Assembly (NCBI GenBank): GCA_937926205.1
Contig: CALEYL010000018.1
Location: forward strand, 62,001-126,000
Origin: an uncultured Saprospiraceae bacterium
GTDB taxonomy: Bacteria > Bacteroidota > Bacteroidia > Chitinophagales > Saprospiraceae
DNA length: 64,000 bases
Reading direction: 5' to 3'
The notes beneath the pieces are model-generated. The model saw only the letters and a list, made by a program, of their open reading frames with translations, ran no database searches and had not been told where the DNA came from. Each line of letters opens with the position of its first letter. Position 1 is the first letter of the stretch. This document shows, piece by piece, positions 59,850 to 64,000 of this stretch. A program made the translations under genes and the position numbers.

Positions 59850-60978
59850 TACGGCGCGTTTAAATACGATAGAGTCAGCCATTGCCGACATTAAGGCTGG
59901 TAAGGTCGTTATTGTCGTTGATGATGAAGACCGCGAAAACGAGGGTGATTTTATTTGTGCAGCAGCGTGTATTACGCCTGAAATCATCAATTTTATGGCA
60001 ACACACGGTCGTGGACTTATCTGTTCGCCCATTGATGAAATTCGGGCAGACGAGCTCGGACTGGATCTTATGGTTTCGTCCAATACGGCTTTACACGAAA
60101 CGGCCTTTACCGTTTCCATAGACCTGATCGGGAAAGGATGCACGACTGGGATTTCTGCCTACGACCGCTCTACGGGCATCAAAGCCCTGGTTGATCCAAA
60201 TACGCGCCCGGAAGATTTTGCCCGTCCGGGACATATTTTTCCACTTCGTGCGAAAAGCGGAGGCGTGTTGCGCCGAACCGGACACACCGAAGCCGCCATC
60301 GATCTGGCGAGGCTTGCCGGTTTTTTTCCTGCTGGCGTACTTGTTGAAATTCTGAATGAAGATGGCACAATGGCCCGCTTGCCGCAGCTACTTGAAATTG
60401 CTGCCCGCTTCGATCTCAAGATCATCAGCATCAAGGACCTGGTGGCTTACAGAATGCGGCACGAAAGAATTATTAAACGGGAAGATGCGGCAACGGTGAT
60501 TACCCGGTACGGTGATTTTGAAGTCATCGCATTCCGGCAGTTAACCAGCGGAGACATCCACATTGCCCTCAAAAAAGGGCATTGGCAGCCTGACGAGCCA
60601 GTTCTGGTTCGGGTACATTCTTCGTCGGCAACGGGCGATATCCTGGGTTCTTTGGTAGAAGGTTATGGCGAACAGCTGAATAAGGTCATGGAACTGATTG
60701 CCGAAGAAGGAAAAGGCATCATCATCTGCATGCGCCACAGTGAAAAAAGTGAATCTATTTTAACCCGGATTCAACAATACAAACTTCAGTTTGAAACAGG
60801 CCAGGCTGCATTGATGGAAAAGAAACAGGAAATGGAACAAAGGGATTTTGGTGTGGGCGCTCAGATTCTTCGCGAATTGGGGGCAACAAAACTTCGTCTG
60901 ATTTCCAATAATCCGCGCAAAAGGGTCGGGCTCATTGGGTATGGTCTTGAAATTGTTGAAGACATTGAAATGAATTAA
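59821..60978 (+). CDS. ribB: 3,4-dihydroxy-2-butanone 4-phosphate synthase with degenerate GTP cyclohydrolase II domain (RibBX-like)
   Basis: The 385-residue protein is built as a RibBA fusion. The N-terminal half is a normal DHBP synthase (riboflavin pathway) with VVDDEDRENEGDFICAA, ATHGRGLICSPI, KGCTTGISAYDRSTGIKAL and SGGVLRRTGHTEAAIDLARLAGFFPAGVLVEILNEDG. The C-terminal half resembles GTP cyclohydrolase II but lacks its catalytic residues. The zinc Cys set (C54, C65 and C67 in E. coli RibA) corresponds to S269, E280 and Y282 (HSSSATGDILGSLVEGYGEQL). The RQEGRGIG motif is replaced by MRHSEKSESI. Only RDFGVGAQILRELG and NNPRKRVGL-x-GYGLEIVE remain. GTP cyclohydrolase activity is therefore not expected. 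A second RibA elsewhere is presumed. Its ATG overlaps the GT2 gene by 29 bases. Confidence 0.9.
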   Translation: MSGNPQSVSDTARLNTIESAIADIKAGKVVIVVDDEDRENEGDFICAAACITPEIINFMATHGRGLICSPIDEIRADELGLDLMVSSNTALHETAFTVSIDLIGKGCTTGISAYDRSTGIKALVDPNTRPEDFARPGHIFPLRAKSGGVLRRTGHTEAAIDLARLAGFFPAGVLVEILNEDGTMARLPQLLEIAARFDLKIISIKDLVAYRMRHERIIKREDAATVITRYGDFEVIAFRQLTSGDIHIALKKGHWQPDEPVLVRVHSSSATGDILGSLVEGYGEQLNKVMELIAEEGKGIIICMRHSEKSESILTRIQQYKLQFETGQAALMEKKQEMEQRDFGVGAQILRELGATKLRLISNNPRKRVGLIGYGLEIVEDIEMN

Positions 60979-61016
60979 CGTCTGACCAATTAGCCCCATA
61001 TAATTAAGCAAAATTC

Positions 61017-61658
61017 ATGCGCTACGAGCGAAAATACAGAATTGACGGACTGGATAAATTTGGGCTGGAATCCATGATTCTTGCGCATCCTGCTGCCCTG
61101 GGTGTAGCTTTTTCGGAGCGGCGCATCAACAACATTTATTTCGATACGCCTGACTGGGGTTTTGCGAGGGAGAACGTCAACGGCGTTGCCTCCAGAACAA
61201 AAATCCGTGTACGCTGGTATGGAGAAGGCGTTGACCTGATCCAGAAGCCTGTGCTGGAGATCAAATCGAAGTCCAGCCTGTTGGGGGATAAAACCCTGAT
61301 AGCGCTCTCAGATTGTCAATGGACAGATTTACCGGCTAAAGTTAATGAAGCACTCCTCCAGCGATTTCCGGACCAGGCATTTCAGCCTGCATTAACCAAT
61401 ACCTACAGGCGTTCCTACTATGTGAGTATGGATGGACGCTTTCGGCTGACGGTAGATGACGATATGACTTATGGCGCTTTTTTGCCCTGGCATTTTTCGA
61501 CGCCTTTCCTGGATACAGGCCTGGTTGTAGAATTGAAATACGAGTCAGCGGAAGAATCAACAGCGGATGAAATCGCCCGTTTTCTGGGTCTTCGCCTGAC
61601 AAAGCATTCCAAATACCTCCGGGGGCTTTCTGTAGTATACGAGACTGCCGTTTTCTAA
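61017..61658 (+). CDS. VTC-domain protein
   Basis: The 213-residue protein is the VTC (vacuolar transporter chaperone) domain alone. Motifs are a starting RYERKYRIDG, INNIYFDTPDWGFA, RTKIRVRWYG, KPVLEIKSKSS, RRSYYVSMDGRFRLTVDDDM, LVVELKYES and the end KHSKYLRGLS. This forms a beta-tunnel that binds polyphosphate in yeast. In bacteria such proteins are often near surface glycan or CotH genes. Whether this one makes polyphosphate is unknown. It starts 38 bases after ribB and converges with the sua5-like gene (10-base gap). Confidence 0.87.
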   Translation: MRYERKYRIDGLDKFGLESMILAHPAALGVAFSERRINNIYFDTPDWGFARENVNGVASRTKIRVRWYGEGVDLIQKPVLEIKSKSSLLGDKTLIALSDCQWTDLPAKVNEALLQRFPDQAFQPALTNTYRRSYYVSMDGRFRLTVDDDMTYGAFLPWHFSTPFLDTGLVVELKYESAEESTADEIARFLGLRLTKHSKYLRGLSVVYETAVF

Positions 61659-61668
61659 CATAAACTTC

Positions 61669-62283
61669 CTAATACTTCAGGATTCCGGGGCCCTCCCGAA
61701 TGATTTCAGGTTCAATCCCGACACAATTGATGAGCGAAGAGGGCGTTATCCCTCCTGCGCCGCTGTCGATGACAACGTCTACCTGCTTTTGAAAAAGCTC
61801 GTTGATTTCTTCAGGATCAGTGTAGTATTCCATGATGTCATCGTCCGATTTGAGCGAAGCTGTCAGGATCGGATGGCCGAGCGCTTCCACAATATCAATT
61901 GGAACCCGGTGATCCGGAATACGCACCCCAATCGTGTTTTTGCGGTTTTTCAGCAATTTAGGCAAGTCATTGTTGGCTTCCAGAATAAAGGTAAAAGGGC
62001 CTGGAAGGTTGTTCCTCAACAACTTGAACGTCTGGTTGGGAATGGGTTTGGTATAGGCAGCAATCTGGCTGATGTCTTTGCAGATAAACGAAAGCATGGC
62101 TTTTGCCGGATCAAGCCGGCGAAGCTGACAAATGCGTTCAACTGCCTTGGGACTGAAAATGTCGCACCCCAGGGCGTAAACCGTGTCGGTAGGATAAATA
62201 ATGATTCCGCCTTTGCGCAGGATTTCTACCACCTGGCTGATTTTCCTGCCTTCGGGGTTATGGGAATTGATATTAAGAAGCAT
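61669..62283 (-). CDS. L-threonylcarbamoyladenylate synthase (Sua5/YrdC/YciO family)
   Basis: The 204-residue protein has the YrdC-fold motif EILRKGGIIIYPTDTVYALGCDIFSPKAVERICQLR, LSFICKDISQIAAYT, GPFTFILEAN, TIGVRIPDH and the region HPILTASLKSDDD. It makes threonylcarbamoyl-AMP for the t6A modification of tRNA, or is a YciO relative with unknown function; the two cannot be told apart by eye. It lacks the C-terminal Sua5 domain. It converges with the VTC gene and lies 31 bases after the MoxR-like gene on the same strand. Confidence 0.88.
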   Translation of the reverse strand: MLLNINSHNPEGRKISQVVEILRKGGIIIYPTDTVYALGCDIFSPKAVERICQLRRLDPAKAMLSFICKDISQIAAYTKPIPNQTFKLLRNNLPGPFTFILEANNDLPKLLKNRKNTIGVRIPDHRVPIDIVEALGHPILTASLKSDDDIMEYYTDPEEINELFQKQVDVVIDSGAGGITPSSLINCVGIEPEIIREGPGILKY

Positions 62284-62314
62284 AACTTGATGATTTTCCG
62301 GGCGAATTTACGCA

Positions 62315-63796
62315 TCAATCTTCATCTTCATCGAATAAATCCTCGTCGCCGAGCATATTGGCCAAAACATCCCGAAAGGAAAAACTGGATTCCAGGGTTT
62401 CTTTACTCAGGATATTGTAGGTAGCAAGGCCGTGGAGCACCAATTCCATATAGGTATAAACTTCCGGCCCCTGAATTTTGAGCGTTTGTTCAACCAATTT
62501 CCGCAAACCGGCTACTTTGTCGAGTGCTGCATGGAAATCGGCGTCGCTGCAATCATTCATCAGGTCGATTGTATTGCCGCCGGCAAACCATGCGCGCGTA
62601 GCGCCGTAGGGATCGCGGTCCTGGCCTTTTTTCAAACGGTCAGGATTGGAAAAGTGATCCAGAAATATGGCTTTAATGGCCTGGTTGAGCAAGGTCATCG
62701 CTACAGCGTAGGGGCCTTCCTGTTCGCCCTCATAGACCAACTCTATTTTTCCTGTAATGGCCGGGACGATGCCCCAAAAGTCGGTGATGCGGGCAGTTGT
62801 ATTGGGTTCGCCATTGATAAGCATACGCCTTTCTGCCGTGCTGATCAGATTTTCATAGGCAGAAATGCTCAATCTGGCTGAAACCCCGCTTTTATCGTCT
62901 ACCAGTTCGCTGTCGCGTGCCTCAAAAGCAATCTTTTCCAGTAAGATGTGCAGCAAATCAGGCAACGCGACCTTCTCTTTCTGCGCGTCAGCTATCTGCG
63001 CTTCCTGGCTGGTAATGCGCCGGGCAATATCAATGGTTTTAGGATAGTGTGTAAGAATCTGACTTTCAATCCGGTCTTTCAGCGGAGTAATGATGCTGCC
63101 CCTGTTGGTGTAATCCTCGGGGTTGGCTGTAAAAAGGAACTCAATTTCCAATGGCAGCCGAAGCTTGAACCCCCGAATCTGCAAATCGCCTTCTTCCAGA
63201 ATGTTAAACAGAGACACCTGGATTCGCGCCTGAAGGTCAGGCAATTCATTGATGACAAAAATGCAACGATGGGCTCTGGGAACCAGGCCAAAGTGGATGA
63301 CGCGTTCGTCGGAATACGGGAGTTTAAGTGTTGCTGCTTTGATTGGATCAACATCTCCGATAAGGTCCGCTACACTTACGTCTGGTGTGGCGAGTTTTTC
63401 AACATATCGGGCGCTGCGGTGCATCCATTCAACAGGCGTTGCGTCTCCTTTTTCAGCAATCAGATCTTTGGCAAACCGCGAAAGCGGAACCAGCGGGTCG
63501 TCATTTAACTCACTACCGGCCACTACAGGCACGTATTCGTCTAGCAGATTGATGAGCAGGCGCGCAATCCGGGTTTTTGCCTGGCCACGCAGGCCCAGCA
63601 GCAAAATGTTGTGACGCGACAGTACAGCCCGTTCTATGTCTGGCAACACAGTGTCTTCAAAACCGATGATGCCATCAAAAACTTTCTCTTTCGCCTGAAG
63701 TTTCCGGATCAGGTTGGCTCTCAATTCTTCTTTAATGGAGCGCGGTTGGTATCCACTTGCTTTCAATTCGCCAAGCGTTACGGCCCGATTTGTCAT
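62315..63796 (-). CDS. MoxR/ChlI-like AAA+ ATPase
   Basis: The 493-residue protein is a magnesium chelatase subunit I-like AAA+ ATPase. Walker A is GLRGQAKTR near residue 69. Walker B reads IFVINELPDL, where the usual Asp of hhhhDE is Asn; the family often has this NEL form. Next come QIRGFKLRLPLEIEFLFTANPEDYTNRGSIITPLKDRIESQI (sensor 1 and Arg finger region) and a C-terminal helical part. No chlorophyll or cobalamin gene is adjacent, so a chelatase role is unlikely. A chaperone-like or regulatory ATPase role is inferred, possibly with a VWA-domain partner not seen here. Confidence 0.87.
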   Translation of the reverse strand: MTNRAVTLGELKASGYQPRSIKEELRANLIRKLQAKEKVFDGIIGFEDTVLPDIERAVLSRHNILLLGLRGQAKTRIARLLINLLDEYVPVVAGSELNDDPLVPLSRFAKDLIAEKGDATPVEWMHRSARYVEKLATPDVSVADLIGDVDPIKAATLKLPYSDERVIHFGLVPRAHRCIFVINELPDLQARIQVSLFNILEEGDLQIRGFKLRLPLEIEFLFTANPEDYTNRGSIITPLKDRIESQILTHYPKTIDIARRITSQEAQIADAQKEKVALPDLLHILLEKIAFEARDSELVDDKSGVSARLSISAYENLISTAERRMLINGEPNTTARITDFWGIVPAITGKIELVYEGEQEGPYAVAMTLLNQAIKAIFLDHFSNPDRLKKGQDRDPYGATRAWFAGGNTIDLMNDCSDADFHAALDKVAGLRKLVEQTLKIQGPEVYTYMELVLHGLATYNILSKETLESSFSFRDVLANMLGDEDLFDEDED

Positions 63797-63922
63797 ATTG
63801 CTGATAGGTTGGATGATTGAAATAAAGATTTTTTAAACGTTTAAAAAGGTGGATAGTTTTTGAAATCGAAGTTACAATCCGGTTTTTTCTATCCGGCATC
63901 TTTTTCTTTGACTGAATTGGCT

Positions 63923-63930
63923 TACTTTTG
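63923..63930 (+). promoter_or_regulatory. Candidate -7 box (TACTTTTG) for the right-edge gene
   Basis: Matches TANNTTTG, 34 bases upstream of the ATG at 63965. A TTG at 63908-63910 is only 12 bases upstream, so the -33 element is uncertain. Confidence 0.5.
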
Positions 63931-63964
63931 GGTTCAATTTATCTATAAACTTAAATATCCGAAC

Positions 63965-64000
63965 ATGAAAAAATGGATGTTCCTGTTAGTATTCACTTGT
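63965..64000 (+). CDS. Start of a probable secreted protein, 3' truncated
   Basis: Twelve codons (MKKWMFLLVFTC) run to the window edge. The Lys-Lys start followed by a hydrophobic stretch, ending here in Cys, looks like a signal peptide or lipoprotein signal. It is supported by a TANNTTTG box 34 bases upstream. Nothing can be said about function. Confidence 0.55.
   Translation, partial: MKKWMFLLVFTC

Noticed and set aside
62315..63796. Magnesium or cobalt chelatase for chlorophyll or cobalamin synthesis
   Set aside because: No chelatase large subunit or pigment genes lie near, and the family includes many ATPases without that role.

Overview
The window looks like a chromosomal segment from a Bacteroidota bacterium, most likely a gliding or filamentous Saprospiria-type lineage (Lewinella/Haliscomenobacter-like). 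The assignment is inferred from several features. Secreted proteins end in Type IX secretion (T9SS) C-terminal signals of both kinds: the CHU_C gliding-associated form, and the type A form with a YPNP start and a G-x-Y-x-L/V-R finish. There are long arrays of SprB-type repeats, and candidate promoters carry the Bacteroidota -7 box TANNTTTG. Shine-Dalgarno sequences are mostly absent, and the housekeeping genes (PurL, YchF, CcsA/CcmF, LytTR systems) are typical of the phylum. I see no tRNA, rRNA, CRISPR array, prophage or insertion sequence.

Layout. 1-1595 is the end of a giant SprB-repeat surface protein. 1884-7322 holds a small secreted NTF2-like protein, a lone HsdR-N-type nuclease-like protein, a short-chain threonine dehydrogenase-like enzyme, a four-PDZ T9SS cargo protein and a DUF4403 lipoprotein. 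7381-16790 is mostly housekeeping: purL, a TlpA-like thioredoxin lipoprotein, a BamA/TamA-like outer-membrane protein, an rRNA methyltransferase, ychF and a quinone-oxidoreductase-like gene preceded by tandem repeats. 16929-18740 is a LytS/LytT-type two-component pair. 19052-21729 carries a pterin synthase, folE, fabD and yqgE.

21957-37422 is the most distinctive block. It holds three tandem paralogous surface proteins that share 552-nt C-terminal cassettes of exactly equal length, followed by a 1990-residue multidomain SprB-repeat protein. All four carry type A T9SS signals. After them come an exported superoxide dismutase, a CopA-type ATPase, a phosphoesterase, a methyltransferase and an NAD-binding protein. 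On the minus strand lie an aldose epimerase and a probable ccmE-ccmF-DUF2520 unit for cytochrome c maturation. 47930-53941 has an FtsE-like ATPase, rfbC, an HlyD-like adaptor, a Wzi-like capsule protein and a CoA transferase. 54187-64000 has an iron-binding lipoprotein, an M1 peptidase, two glycosyltransferases overlapping a ribB gene with a degenerate GTP cyclohydrolase II half, a VTC-domain protein, a Sua5-family protein, a MoxR/ChlI-like ATPase and the first codons of a secreted protein.

The best leads are the equal-length secretion cassettes and the unnamed module shared by the three tandem surface proteins, the RibB with an inactivated partner domain, the cysteine-type CcmE, a 162-bp near-palindromic intergenic element, and short tandem repeats that sit directly against two start codons. 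I did not find a convincing new multi-gene defence or biosynthetic system. All names come from motif recognition by eye, without database searches.
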